From Ipomoea triloba (lineage: Eukaryota; Streptophyta; Magnoliopsida; Solanales; Convolvulaceae), in contig NC_044925.1 of assembly GCF_003576645.1 (NCBI RefSeq), positions 5,732,003 through 5,796,002 on the forward strand: a stretch of DNA of 64,000 bases, written 5' to 3'. A program made the translations under genes and the position numbers. Positions 22,669-34,661 of this stretch are shown here, piece after piece (position 1 is the first letter of the stretch; each line of letters opens with the position of its first letter). Below the pieces are notes generated by a model. That model did no database searches. It was not told the origin of the DNA and saw only the letters and a list, made by a program, of their open reading frames with translations.

Positions 22669-23661
22669 TCTACACTTATAATAAGAGCCAACACTTATAA
22701 TAATAGCCAATAATGTTAAACCCTTAACTGGAACTAAAAAAATGTTGGTGTAATAGTCTGCTATAACATATTGTACTTTGTGTTCTTCTTATTGTGCAAC
22801 CTCCAATTAAATTCCTAATATATCCTAATCTTTTATAATTTTACAAAATTTTTCCGTTAAATATAACGGAAGTTTAACATTAAATTCTTTAGGCAATTTA
22901 TTTCTTTATTGCAATTTTCAAACAAATTGGCAATATTCTATAATACAATTCTGTATAGATTCCTAACTTAAAATTAGAATATTGAAGTCTTAATAAGATT
23001 CTATAATACAATTTTGTATATATTCCTAATTAAACCATTATTCTACCAAAAGCAACAGTATATAAATTTCTCCCATTCTCACTGGTATTCACCCAAAACT
23101 AAACCTAACATATTCTGCAACACACCATCTACTTGACATTCTATAGGTATGATTGTCAAAATATTATCATGCTAATTCTATTATTTGTATTTGTACTCAT
23201 AATGATTGCAATTTTTTTTTTTAAAAAAAAATCAATGATGGTATACTCATTAATTAGTATAACTTCAATATCGTTATGTAAATATATCTATTGTATAATC
23301 TGTTCATCTATACTTGTATCCTTGTATGTAATGTTGTGGTTCTCATTATATTACTCTATAATCTACACATTTTAGTTACTCCTAACTCCCTGATCTATGG
23401 TTTTTGAATTTATGTTGTGATTCCCATCATATTATTTCATAACATCCTTTATGAACATATTTTCCAAGACACAAGGATATTAATTAGTAATTACAAATGC
23501 AGTAAAGTTAATTGATATTGACACACAAACTGTGGGTTAGAGTTGTACAGTTCATGTCATTAAGAAAAACGAACCAAAAATGCTATTGGAACGCTGAGAA
23601 AAAGCATATGCTCATCGTACTTGAGGATGAAACAGTAACAAAATAGTAACAATTTTCTCCC

Positions 23662-23696
<35 letters not shown>

Positions 23697-24036
23697 GAAG
23701 ATGCTCTCATTCACCACCAACATCATTGTAAATGCTATATCTAAATGCAAGTAGCTCGAGTTCAATCAATAGTGTTTGATAATGATATTGGAATGTATGA
23801 TTCACTTTACAAACCAACAAATGGTACATCATCTCAAATGTCATCGTCAAACCTGTCCGGACGAATTATAAAGTACTTGATCACAAATACAATTACACAT
23901 GGATTTTAAATGGTCGGATCGGTGTCCAAACAAGTGACAATGATGACACACCATTTGCTCCCATGTAAGTGGTTTATTTGTTTCGACTTATTTTAGTTGC
24001 AATTTAGCTATTTACAATTTCGTTATGTTTTACTCC

Positions 24037-24079
<43 letters not shown>

Positions 24080-24224
24080 CATCGAGACTATTTCTTTGAT
24101 TTTTATTAATTTAGCATTTTTTCTCTCTCATTATTATATGACTATTTTAACCAATTAAGGAACACTAATTTAAAAATATGCATTGGGCATTGGTTTAATC
24201 GTGCAACGCGCGTGTGATAACTAG
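22669..24224 (+). mobile_element. Non-autonomous Helitron carrying an RPA1-like exon
   Basis: The 5' end is A|TCTACACTTATAATAAGAGCC. The 3' end is TTTAATCGTGCAACGCGCG, TGTGATAA, CTAG|T, a GC hairpin followed by CTAG, with A and T flanking as expected for Helitron insertion. The interior holds an OB-fold-like exon (about 23766-23964), an (ATT)n run (23665-23697) and a TA run (about 24042-24077). No Rep/helicase frame is present. Confidence 0.75.
23766..23964 (+). pseudogene. RPA1/DUF223-like OB-fold fragment
   Basis: Plus-strand frames read VFDNDIGMYDSLYKPTN and, after a one-base shift, YIISNVIVKPVRTNYKVLDH, then YNYTWILNGRI. The order '..D.....Y..L.....YYISN..VKP.R.NYKVLDH.Y.WT.NGR' is that of plant replication protein A 70-kDa-like OB-fold proteins. 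These bind single-stranded DNA and are also carried by many plant Helitrons. The segment ends at CCAT|GTAAGT, a good splice donor, so it appears to be one exon of a spliced gene. The frameshift and missing flanking exons make it a pseudogene. It may derive from a host gene or from an autonomous Helitron. Confidence 0.6.
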
Positions 24225-26570
24225 TAAATAAAATAAGAGATATTATATACTCCTACTGATACTGATGTGGCAATTAATTATATATTAATTAACGATTATG
24301 GAATATTTGGTTGCAAAGAGAGAATTATGGGAGAAAAATTGTAATTCTATATGAGATGAATAATGTGTAAATAATGTTGAAATTTAGATTTCAGTATTTG
24401 GCTTGTAGGAATGAAACTATTTAGAATTTCAATTATCAATAAGAATTGGAAGAGATCGAATAAGTAGTATAAAGACCAAAGTACCGATACTTATTATACT
24501 TATTATTATTATTAAATTATAATAAGTAAATTTGTGTTAAAATTAAATGCAATGCAATTGTTATTTGGACACTTTGGATATAAACTATATTTCCATTCTC
24601 TATAATGTTCTTTTATAAGTATTAAATTTCATTATCTGTGTTTAATAATATTTTAATGTAATTTTAAGTATATACTATTAATACTAAATTAATTATTAAT
24701 AGATTCGATCATGTGACCACTTAATTGGAATAGTAATAAATGTGTTATCACACTAAATAGTAATTGATAAATTAAATTATAATTAATTTGAGTTAAATCT
24801 CGTTAAATAAAACAAACAAAATAGGACATATGTATTAAAAAGAAGTAGATTTTTATATATAAGATAATTGATTATCTTTTTCAAGCACATCACAACGTGA
24901 CCAACATGTGAAATGCATTTTGAAAATCCATTAGTTTAAAAATGGACCATACTTGTGTGTCTTTTGTGGCTTAAAATATAGTAGTTGGCCAACGTGAATG
25001 ACATTTTAAATATCCTTTTCAACACAGCACAAATATTTTTTTTTCCTGTTAATATAATAAATGTACATTTTGAAAACCGAAAAATGACTTACGAAAGTTA
25101 GTTTTCATATTTTCCTGTATTTGGGTATTTAAGTAAAATAAAGTCAAAGAAAATATTCATTCTGCGTTGGTCAACGAAAAATGACCTAATTTGGTAGAAA
25201 ATGTCTTCATAGATTTTTAGTCGAAATACATTTTTGAAATTCTCTATTTTCCTGTATTTATCCTTTCTCTCATCTCTTTTCAAACTAGTTTTTGGATTAT
25301 TATTACCATCTCCACGACACACACGCACCACCACCACCACCATACCATTTATTATTATTATTTATAACAAATAATATGTTCATTTTCAGGAAATCAAACT
25401 GAAAAATATAATTCTTTTTTAACTTTTAGCTAAACAGAAAAAGATAATTTTCTAATCTTCAGCCAAACATTAGGAAATTAAATTATTTTTTTAGAAATGA
25501 GCCATTTTTTGAAAATTATTTTTCAGGTTTCCAAACGGATCATGAGAGCTTTTATAATATTACTCTTCAATCTTTTTTCTTTAATACAACTGATCCTATT
25601 ACATTGTAGTGTACAAAGAGTCAAATCACCTCCAGACTCGACCTCCCATATGAGAGAGTCACTACATGCTGTCTGATCACAGGGTGTGTGGCTACTTTTA
25701 AATGTAAGAGTCACTAGCATGTATCGAGAACAGAGCACAGATGTCACAACTTGTTTCACTTGCTAGCATCTGTTCATGTGCTAGTCACTCAGGTTGGATT
25801 ATTGGATTGGGATAATTTTTACCAACATTAGTTTATTACAAAACTAAAATCGTTTTAATTATAAATAAGAATTTTATTTTACTTTTTATTTATTATTTGT
25901 TTTAATATACCAAAGTACGGAGTATATTATATTGAAAATCATTCTTTTTAGTTCCAACACATGCACATTCAGTTTAATATCTGTTCGGAAAATGCCGATG
26001 AAGAGCCAAATCTAATTTTCAGTGGTTGAGAGATTGTTACCCAGCTTGTCTCGAATTGATGACAATTTATAAGTAAGAAAATAAAAGTACGCTTTTACTA
26101 TCAGTAACTTTTTGCGTGAGTGACTGAATGGAAGCGTTAAATATTAACAATATCCCTAATTTAATAGGAAAGATTTGCCTTCCATTGGAAAAATATGTTT
26201 TCCCGGTCAACCTTTTTGCTCAATAAAAAATGGACGGAATCATGAATTTCAGACACATAAAGGGTCGGAAATTTAATTTCCAAATTCCAATTTAAAAACG
26301 AATTTTCAAAAAAATTGAAAATTTGCAGCAGTGGATTTTGTTATGTTTAATTTCTTCAAATTTGTCAAGACATAGCTAACTGTTAAATGGTTCCTCAGAA
26401 CTATCAACAATAATTGAACTTGACTACAATAATTGTGATTTTTTTACTTTTGAGAAGGAACTTTTTTTTATTGCCACATTCTTAAAAAGACGAAGTGCTT
26501 CGGGCCCAACAAAATAATAGAGAAATAACTTACTGTGACTCAAATATTTTTTATTAGTGTTACGTTGTAA
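24225..26570. other. Intergenic DNA, no gene seen
   Basis: AT-rich throughout. Weak inverted similarity between GAAAATGAC-type segments (about 25080-25200) and TTTTTCAGGTTTCCAAACGG (25520) suggests an old MITE, but no ends can be fixed. No open frame has gene-like content. Confidence 0.45.
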
Positions 26571-26900
26571 AAATTGGTCTAGGTAGTTACCTAGGCGCCC
26601 CTAAGTCGATGTGATTTCAGCCCTAGGCGACTTTTAGTTGGTCAGGCAACTAATCGACCGACTAGGTGCCTTAGGCAATTCGGGCGAGTACGTGGTTTTT
26701 TTTTGCCCGCTTGACTATTCCTCTACTTCTATATTCTTGCAGCCAAGTACTCAACTAACCATCTAACATATGCAGTTGACTAGTTTGGAGAATTATAACA
26801 GTTTAACAACTCCCAGCCTCGAGTGAAAAAAGTAGAGACAATATGTTCGGATTACTTAGCCATCTAGGAGGTGCCTAGCGCCTTCACGTTGCTTTTTAGA
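26571..26900. mobile_element. CTAGGCG-type hAT derivative
   Basis: GTTACCTAGGCGCCCCTAAG and GCCCTAGGCGACTT lie at the left, and GGAGGTGCCTAGCGCCTTCA at the right. They share the degenerate CCTAGGCG arrays of the element at 12742-13223. TIR and target duplication are not clear. Confidence 0.45.
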
Positions 26901-27691
26901 TAGAAGGACTATCATTGTATGGTGGAAACAAAAAAGCAAGGACTAGATCATTGATGGGTGGCAACAAGAAAATTTTCATACGTGCATATTTCCATCATAC
27001 TTGCATAAGGATGGTGGGTGCAGTCTCTTTATAAAAGGAATGCTTATGTCTTTCAGCTTTACTTTAAAAAAAGAAAAAACTTTTTACGAAACTGCTTTTT
27101 TCCACTGATTGAGTGAACAGACAATGTAACATACATGTGAAGTGTGAAAACAAGGCAATACCTAATATAATTAAAAAATAGAAACAGATCTGATTGAATC
27201 GAGCATAATATTTATATTTATTTATTTTTTTGAATGACATAATATTTGTATTTAATGTACACATTCGAGTAATAGTTACGGAGTACCTTGTTATCCAAAA
27301 ATGAATAGTACTACACCAACTTTTCTTAGAAATTTATTTTTTTATATTTAATTTACTTCTTATTATTTTATAGTATTTAATTAACTCTATTGTATTTAAT
27401 TATTAAGTAAACTAGTAATTAATATTACATTTTTTTGTTTATATTTTTCAAACCTATACATATTTAAAAAAAAAAAAAGTCACTACCATTTAAAACTCTA
27501 GCCCAAATTATTTTGATATTAAATTATACCATTGATAATGGTCCAACTTACATTATGAACACTTGTCCGAAATGACATTCATATTATATTTATGCAATAA
27601 TTAACATATTATGTGTCTGACGTTAACATATTATGTATATCTAAATAAATTGAAGGCACATAATATGTTAACTACATACATAATATTTGTG
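26901..27691. other. Intergenic DNA, no gene seen
   Basis: AT-rich sequence. ACATAATATGTTAAC and TTAACATATTATGT (about 27600-27670) form a short inverted repeat. Nothing else recognised. Confidence 0.45.
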
Positions 27692-28368
27692 TTAGGGTTG
27701 TATTTCCATCTTGATGCTATATTTTTTATAATTGCATAAAGGGGATTTTTGTGTAACCTAGGGTTATTGAGTTTATGAAGAGTTTGCACTTATATCTTGT
27801 TAATGTTTGGTGTACACATTTATTAGCATGATTTTGGTGAATCCTCGGCTACAACTAACAAGAGTTGGGTCAAGGATTTGAGTCACCCTTGCATAAATTC
27901 AATTTCTTCATATGAAAATAGGAAAAATTGGAGGCTTCTAATACTCTATGTTCTTGATGGACTTGAAATTGATACGTCACAAGAGTGAAACAATTTCTTA
28001 TTCTAATCCTTGTTTATTGATCACAAGGGTGACTTCTAGACTAGGATTCCTTCGTGCATCTCTTCAATTTCTTGGTTGTGTGAATTCCCTCAATTCTTAG
28101 GTTGTGTTGTACATATAGAAGATAATGCTTCATAGCTTAAGTCCTATTTCTTTATTTCATATTTATCTCTTGTTAATATGTGTTTGTGCTATCTTGTTTA
28201 ATTATTGGTGCCTTAAACTTGTTATATATGGATTGCTTAGATACTTGTTGATTTCCTAGTACTAGTGCCTTGTTGCTTGCATTTGCATATTACGTGCCAT
28301 AATCCTCAATCTCAAGAGAACGACAGAACACATGCGCTCTACGTAGCTACATCAGAAATACATCAATT
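27692..28368 (+). mobile_element. Truncated LTR related to the solo LTR at 59425
   Basis: It shares an order of motifs with the second half of the LTR at 59425-60573: ATCTTGATG, TATAATTGCATAAAGGGG, CCTAGGGTT, later GTGCCATAATCCTCAATCTC, AGAGAACGACAG, and an ATCA end at 28368. The first half is missing. No gag or pol follows. Confidence 0.6.
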
Positions 28369-28971
28369 TTTTTATGTGGCATTTTTGGGAATATGTTCAT
28401 ATTTATTAAAATTATACCTTAGTTAGTCTATTAATTTGAGACACTTGACAAGATTACTAATGCCCTTATAAGGTTGGAAGTTTGACAAATAAGAGTCAAA
28501 CTTTGCTGTATTTTAAATATCTAGTAATAAACAATGAACGACTCTTTGGATATGATTAATACATAATATACGGTAGATAATAATCTCTTGCACAAAATAG
28601 TGTATTTAAAAAAAAAAAGACATGAATTTTGTTATTAAGTTAACAAATGGCTATTAATGGGCCATGGAAAGCATTAATTTTTAGTATGGGAACTTGCTTA
28701 TATAGCAATAGTTATATAGCTGAATTAAACATGATACATGTTCCTATATGCATCCAACAAATTTTTAATTTTTTAACTTAAATTTAATTTTTTCCTTTTT
28801 TTTTTTTTTTTTTTTTTTACAAATAAAATTAATGTCTAAAAGATACGGAGTATATCATTAAAAAGTATTAATTGAGATCTTTTAATTGACACTAATATTA
28901 ATATATTTTTAAAAAAATAAATATGTACGTACATAAAGTCATTACTTTATTTAACGTTCATGTGTATTAAT
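28369..28971. other. Intergenic DNA, poly-T tract
   Basis: AT-rich with a T run at about 28795-28819. No gene. Confidence 0.45.
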
Positions 28972-29210
28972 AAAAGTATACAGATGTCCAAACAATCCAA
29001 AGAAAATCGAAGAAAACAGGTAAGGAGTCGTTATTAAAGAAAGGATTATGCAAAGGTTTTTTATTTTTTTATTTTCGAATGCCAATTTTTTTATAAACAT
29101 GAATTGAAAGTATACATAGATCTCACAACCATCCAAAGAAAATCGAATAAAGGAGGTAAGCAGTTGTTATTAAATAAAGGATTATGCAAAGAATTTTTTA
29201 ATTCCCAAAA
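28972..29210. repeat. Diverged tandem duplication, about 130-bp unit
   Basis: AAAGTATACAGATGTCCAAAC ... ATTATGCAAAGG is followed by a second, diverged copy AAAGTATACATAGATCTCAC ... ATTATGCAAAGA. Both contain CCAAAGAAAATCGAA and a GTTATTAAA.AAAGGATTATG phrase. Confidence 0.8.
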
Positions 29211-29615
29211 TGTTCATGTCCAATAAGCCAATTAAACATTAAAAAAATTTGGGATTTTATTCCTTGATTATTCTATTCTCTTTAAAATATTATTTCTATT
29301 ACTCTAGCATTCATTTACAAAATAACTTATTAATGTGAGGCTTCATTTTGTGAATATATATATATAAAAGGCGCACCTGGTATGAATGCCATCTAGGAGA
29401 GAACTAGGAACTAATTAATTTGAACTGTCCATTAGAAATATTTTTTTTTTAAATGCGGTTACTTTTTTTTTTTTTTTTTTTTTTTTTAATAACTCAAACT
29501 TTGAAATGCAAGTAAGAGGTGCAAGTGTGCAAATAATATCATTATAAAGTATCACAAGTAATTTACCATTCACATTCGGTGCAATTAATGGTAACGTTAG
29601 ATGCACTTAGTATTG
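29211..29615. other. Intergenic DNA, poly-T tract
   Basis: Includes a T run of about 23 (29465-29487) and a short TA run (29356-29367). No gene. Confidence 0.45.
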
Positions 29616-31003
29616 TTGAAACCCAATGGGGTAGTTCAAGTGGCAAGTGAGCTCTCTTTGTGGGGAAGAATTTCGGGAGAATCTGGGGTGGATCCGAGCC
29701 GTTGAACGGACGGAGAAAGACCTCGTGAATTATGTGGTGGTCCCTGCGTAGGCTTTGATAGTCGGAAGCCTGAACTTCTTCGGAAGGGGTGTGTCCATTA
29801 TCCTCGGGATAAATGGTACGACCATCCTTACCTCGGGTTCAGGCGACTACTCCCTCGCCTCCATTTTCTACTCTAACTCATCTATTTTCTTTTCTAGTCG
29901 CTCTACCACTTCTTCTTGCACGGTCGGAGTTCGCTTATGCACAGTGTACCGACGCAGAACCGGCCCTCCAAACACACCCACCCCTTCTAACCATTGTGAT
30001 CGCTCTCCCTCACCCGTTCTGGTTTTGTCCTGGTGTGGTCCCTTGGTGGATGACCCATTGGCCCTTGGTTGTGGCCCTAACCTCTGTTGGATAGTAACCC
30101 TCTCGCCCAACCGTTCTAGGGTCGGCATAGAAACGGCTGCCGATGTCTGATAGAGTCGCTTATCTGAACTCCTTCCCCTCGGCCCTTCACCTCTCTTCCC
30201 TTGGAGCGAGGTTGAATTTCAGGGCGATCGCTAGTAGCACGGGTCGCCCCGCGTCATAGACGATGGGTTCTCTCTCGCCGTGGAGACATTACTTCATCCT
30301 CTTGTGCGAATGCTCGGGGCACTTGACATTGAATCCCTGCCACCAATCGGGTTAGAGTTGTCGCTGCCTGCTGAATGACCTGGGTCGTCGCTTGGAGAAC
30401 CATAGGTGGTACCTGTGCCCTAGGCTCTTGTTGCCCTCCACCACGATTGTTGTTGAGTTGGTCGTGAAGGTCACCATTACGGTCGTTGTTAAGCTGGTCT
30501 CGGAGGTCACCCGAGTTTGTTTGTTGGGCATCCATGTTAACATTGTCATTGCCGTTGATGTTTAGTCCACGGAAACCATGGGAACCACTTGATCTAGACC
30601 GTGCCATCGCTTCAAACTCGTATATGAGAGAAAGACGTGTGTGTCAGCATGCTTAAGAGTTGATCTCAGACTCTCAACAAAAGCACCAATGATGGTAAAT
30701 ATGTTACCCGTGTTTATTAGGAAAGAAGTAAAACAATCGTATTACTATGTTCAAGGTATAATATTTTCAGAGCCTTCCCCATTGTTGTGACATGGGCTCA
30801 TCCTTTATACTATAAATTTGTAACGGTTACAATAATTGCACAACGGCATCCTATTAAGTGACACTACCTCCTCAGTTAATTGAGACGCCCTCTTCCATAT
30901 AAGTGTGCTCGCCTGTTGTAACTGTTCCATATGCTATTAACCGTTACTGTTTGACTGTCATCATTACTTCAATGGGACCAAGTGCATCGGATCAGATCCA
31001 ACA
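29616..31003 (-). mobile_element. 5' part of a Ty3/gypsy-type retrotransposon
   Basis: On the minus strand there is an LTR-like segment (31003 down to 30690) that starts TGTTGGATCTGATCC and ends TTTACCATCA. It is followed at once by TTGGTGCTTTTGTTGAGAG, which sits where a primer-binding site should be. A leader and a gag-like frame (30607-30254) come next, and coding-like but broken sequence runs to about 29640. Protease, reverse transcriptase and the second LTR are absent, so the copy is truncated. Tat/Athila-type affiliation is a guess from the leader style. Confidence 0.65.
30254..30607 (-). pseudogene. gag-like N-terminal fragment of the gypsy element
   Basis: About 117 residues begin MARSRSSGSHGFRG and continue through Asn/Asp-rich duplicated phrases (two DLHDQLNNN-like units) to MSPRRERTHRL. 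Further coding-like sequence on the same strand, in another frame at 30128-29868 (ERLGERVTIQQRL, VQEEVVERLEKKIDELE), probably continues the same gag after frame damage. The capsid core and zinc knuckle are not seen. The start sits about 80 bases downstream of the LTR and primer-binding site, as expected for gag. Confidence 0.55.
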
Positions 31004-31252
31004 CCTTGCCCAATTATCTTGTCAGGTACCTTTTATTCATGGTCTACAGAAAAATTGCCCACATTAATAAGTTTGGCTAGTGTTGATAAATATAGTAAAT
31101 TATATACCATGTTGCTGGGTTCACTTTGCATTCTAAATTCTTATACCCCAGGTTAATATAAATAAATTAAAGGTACATAATTGATTAATTGCAAGTATGT
31201 AATATGTGAGTCGTAATATGTATTTAATTGATTAATTAAAGGTAAATAATTT

Positions 31253-31262
<10 letters not shown>

Positions 31263-31315
<53 letters not shown>
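31263..31315. repeat. (AT)n microsatellite
   Basis: Uninterrupted TA repeats that abut the element starting at 31316. Confidence 0.97.
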
Positions 31316-31317
<2 letters not shown>

Positions 31318-32677
31318 CATGTTAAATTAGTTCCTTAGGTGAGAAATAGGATGAAATATAGACCGTTGAATTTAATTTTGATTGATGCTCTCAGCCATTG
31401 CATTTAAAATTCTCGCATTAAGTGAACTTAAGGCTTATTAAAGTTTGAGGGTACAATTGTCATTAGCATTTTCCACCAATCTTTCCCGCTTCTCCACTTC
31501 ATCCACTACAGCGAAGATATCTATGTTACATCTTGATCAAGATACGCTTCGGCGAAGAAGGCGAAGTGAACTCGACGAAATCAGGGAGCAAATTTTAGGC
31601 GAAGCCAATGAATTGAATTCAACGAGCAAATTTCAGGCGAAGACAACGAAGACGACGATACGACAAGTCTTTGACAGTGTCTATAACTTCTGCGTTTCAT
31701 CTTGAACAAGCTACTCTCCGATGAAGAAGACGTAGTGAAGTCGATGAATTCTACGACTAAACAACGTGCACTGAGAAAATGTGCACTACTAGGCGCAAGA
31801 GTTGCACTATAAGGTTGAAAATTATGCACTACAAGTATTTATGAAAAAATAGTGTAATTTGTGCATTTTTATTTGATTAACCCTAAGAATGTGCACTGGT
31901 AGGCACAAACCTTTGCTCTGTATGTCACAAAAACATGCACTACAGAGCATCAAACTAACCTAAAAGATAGATGATAGCCTAAACTCTACGACTGAACAAC
32001 GTGCACTGTTAGTTGAGAAAATGTGCACTACTAGGCACAAATATTTACACTATACGGTTGAAAATTATGCACTGCAAGTATTTATGAAAAAATAGTGTGA
32101 TTTGTGCATTTTTATTTGATTAACCCTAAGAATGTGCACTGGTAGGCACAAACTTTTGCTCTGTATGGCACAAAAATATGCACCACAGAGCATAAAACTA
32201 ACCTAAAAGATGAATGATAGCCTGAACTCTACGACTGAACAACGTGCACTGTTAGTTGAGAAAATGTGCACTACTAGGTACAAATATTTGCACTATACGG
32301 TTGAAAATTATGCATTGCAAGTATTTATGAAAAAATAATGTGTTTTGTGCAATTTTATTTGATTAACCATAAGAATGTGCACTGGTAGGCACAAACCTCT
32401 GCTCTGTATGGCACAAAAATATGCACCACAGAGCATAAAACTAACCTAAAAGATGAATGCTAGCCTGAACTATACGACTGAACAACATGCACTGTTCGTT
32501 GAGAAAATGTGCACTACTAGGCACAAATATTTGCACTATACGGTTGAAAATTATGCATTGCAAGTATTTATGAAAAAATAGTGTGTTTTGTGCAATTTTA
32601 TTTGATTAACCATAAGAATGTGCACTGGTAGGCACAAACTTTTTGCTCTGTATGACACAAAAACATGCACTACAGAG

Positions 32678-32680
<3 letters not shown>
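31316..32680. mobile_element. TA-flanked element with internal 243-bp repeats
   Basis: The segment lies between an AT run (31263-31315) and another (32681-32713). It starts GATCATGTTAAATTAGTTCC, TTAGGTGAGAAATAGGATG, wording similar to other TA-flanked fold-back elements in the window. Its right two thirds is a tandem array (31751-32682). A GAAGA-rich stretch at 31530-31750 has open frames of biased composition but no recognisable protein. Confidence 0.55.

Positions 32681-32682
<2 letters not shown>
31751..32682. repeat. 243-bp tandem repeat, four copies, rich in GTGCAC
   Basis: Units begin with TACGACTGAACAACGTGCAC at about 31751, 31985, 32229 and 32472 (spacings 234, 244, 243). Each holds several GTGCACT or TGCAC motifs in fixed order: GTGCACTACTAGGCACAAA, TTATGCACTGCAAG, GTGCACTGGTAGGCACAAAC, ATGCACCACAGAGCAT. 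Confidence 0.95.
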
Positions 32683-32715
<33 letters not shown>

Positions 32716-32727
32716 GTTATTTTAAAC

Positions 32728-33248
32728 AGGTTAATTCCACAAATGGTTCTCCGACTATGTTGATTTTCTAAAATTAGTCCCCGACTTTTAATTTAGACAA
32801 TTTAGGTGCCTTGACTTTCAAATTCTTTCCAATGTTGGTCCTTTCGTCAAATTTTGGTTAAGTTGAGGTCAAATGAAGGGGTAAAATTATCCGTTCACAT
32901 GCTTAATGTATTATTACTCGTATTTCTTTTGTTTTATTCGCTGTATATATAAATATAATCTCAGTCGAAGTCTAAATCGGAACCATTAATCTCAGTCAAA
33001 GTCTCTTCGACTGAGATTATATTCATATATATAGCGTATAGGACAGGAGAAATACGAGTAATAATACACTATACAAGTAAACGAACAATTTTACCCCTTT
33101 ATTTGACCTCAACTTAATCAAAATTTGACTAAAGGACCGACATTGGATAGAATTTTAAAGTCAAAGGATTTAAATTGTCCAAATTAAAAGTTGGGGACTA
33201 ATTTTAAAAAATAAACATAATCGGAGGACCATTATTGAAATTAACTCT
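32728..33248. mobile_element. Palindromic MITE with 9-bp target duplication
   Basis: The left half (GGTTAATTCCACAAATGGTT, CTCCGACTATG, later GGGGTAAAATTATCCGTTC) is the reverse complement of the right half over about 230 bases, with the centre at TCTCAGTCAAAGTCTCTTCG. ATTTTAAAC occurs exactly on both sides (32719-32727 and 33249-33257). The duplication length and long inverted repeats fit a Mutator-like MITE. The right half plus flank is duplicated at 35555-35862. Confidence 0.85.
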
Positions 33249-33262
33249 ATTTTAAACCCTAA

Positions 33263-33336
33263 CTAGTGTTTTACCCGCACGGAAAAAATTTTGTTATTAT
33301 AAATTTAAATAGTAAAATTTAAAAATACAAATATAT
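33263..33336 (-). mobile_element. Helitron 3' terminus
   Basis: On the minus strand the sequence reads TTTTTTCCGTGCGGGTAAAA, CACTAG|T, a GC-rich 3' end with CTAG, abutting A on the plus-strand side. The duplicated flank at 35848-35870 reads ATTTTAAACCCTAA|TTCAC without this insertion, like an empty A|T site. The body of the element to the right is broken by a solo LTR, and the 5' end is not identified. Confidence 0.55.
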
Positions 33337-34661
33337 TGATAAGTGCTAATTTGTCTATATTTTTCTCCCTTTCATTAAGTCATTATGTTTATAGATCATT
33401 CCAAATTTCATGAGAATTAATGCTTATTTGTGTTATTTTGCAAGTAGTATGAGGTGGAAAGCATTGAAGCAAAGATGATCATTTTCATGCATTTTGGTGG
33501 GCATTGGAGTCAAATGGAGACCAAATATGAAGTTATGGAGATGGATGCAACACTCCCAAGGAAGTTTTAGAATGGTATTTTCAATGGTGTTGGTCATTTG
33601 GACAAACCAAAACAAAAGAGAAGCAAAAGATCAAAGTGTTGCAATTCTCGCATTGCACGTCGACATCTTAGTATTTTGACCATATCTCTGCCTAGAAACG
33701 TTTAAATGAAGTGATTTTTGAACCATTGGAAACAAGACTCGAAGGGCTACATCTTTCATGAAGACATCAAAGTCTAAATCAGAAGGGAAAAGGGTCAAAA
33801 TCAGCTTTCAAGCCGGACCTTCGTTGTAGGAGGATTCTCGACGCGTCGAGAATTGGCAGAAAGCAACATTTTACATTCTGTAAACGCTCGACGCGTCGAG
33901 AATCACCGTCGACGCTTCGAGCCTCCCAGATCTGCGAATTTGCAGCCCGTCTCTGCTCCTATTTAACCTTGTTTTCACTCATTTCTCTATGGTTCCGACC
34001 CATCTTAGAACCCTAGCTATTTTCTACTCTTTCTTTTCATATTTTAGGGTTAGATTAGACTTATATTTAGGTTATTAAACATTTTGGAAGCTTGGATTGT
34101 AGCATTTAAACTTGGGTTTCAAGGATTTCATATCCATTTTCACTAGATAAGTTCTTCTACTCTTTATTACATTTCTTGCAATTTACTTTCTTGTTTTATT
34201 GCTTTGATCTTTTATCTTGTGTTATGAAATTCGTTGTTGATTATGAATCTTGTGATATTTTCATTATGAAGTTCAAGGAGTTGATCAACCATGCTTCACC
34301 TTTGGGAAAATGGGAGTGTGTGATGTTAAGAACACCAAGTGTTTGATGAAATGCCTCTTAGACATTCTTGAGTCATGGAAATGTCCTTGAATGTTCTAGG
34401 AGTGTGGGATGACCTTTGGAAAGGCTTCCCTATTGTTATATGACATCTATCATCTTTTGGTCTCTATTTATTATTTGTTTTCATTATAGTGTGTTGTTTG
34501 ATATTGTGTTTGTATCCAAATCAACCCTTCGGTTTGGCTAGATTTCCATGAGGAACATTAGTATCTTATACTTGGAACACTATCGCCAATCCTTATGAGA
34601 ACGATATCTGGTGTAAGGATACCCTCTTACACATCCACTCACCCAAAGGACTACTCCATCA
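33337..34661 (+). mobile_element. Solo LTR with TATAT target duplication
   Basis: Ends TGATAAGTGCTAATTTG and CTACTCCATCA (TG...CA), with TATAT on both sides (33332-33336 and 34662-34666). A promoter-like CTATTTAACC lies near 33959. GACGCGTCGAGAAT is repeated at 33841 and 33889, with a related GACGCTTCGAGCC at 33911. No internal domain or second LTR remains, so recombination between LTRs probably removed the body. The family is unknown, probably gypsy. Confidence 0.82.

Noticed and set aside
29755..30150. 131-codon plus-strand frame
   Set aside because: Opposite strand of the gag-like region; no domain resemblance on the plus strand.
31445..31829. Overlapping 82-86 codon frames in a GAAGA-rich stretch
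   Set aside because: Biased composition and no family resemblance; inside a TA-flanked element.
31751..32682. Regular repeats that might suggest a CRISPR array
   Set aside because: Units are 243 bp, tandem, without unique spacers, in a plant nuclear context; an ordinary tandem repeat.
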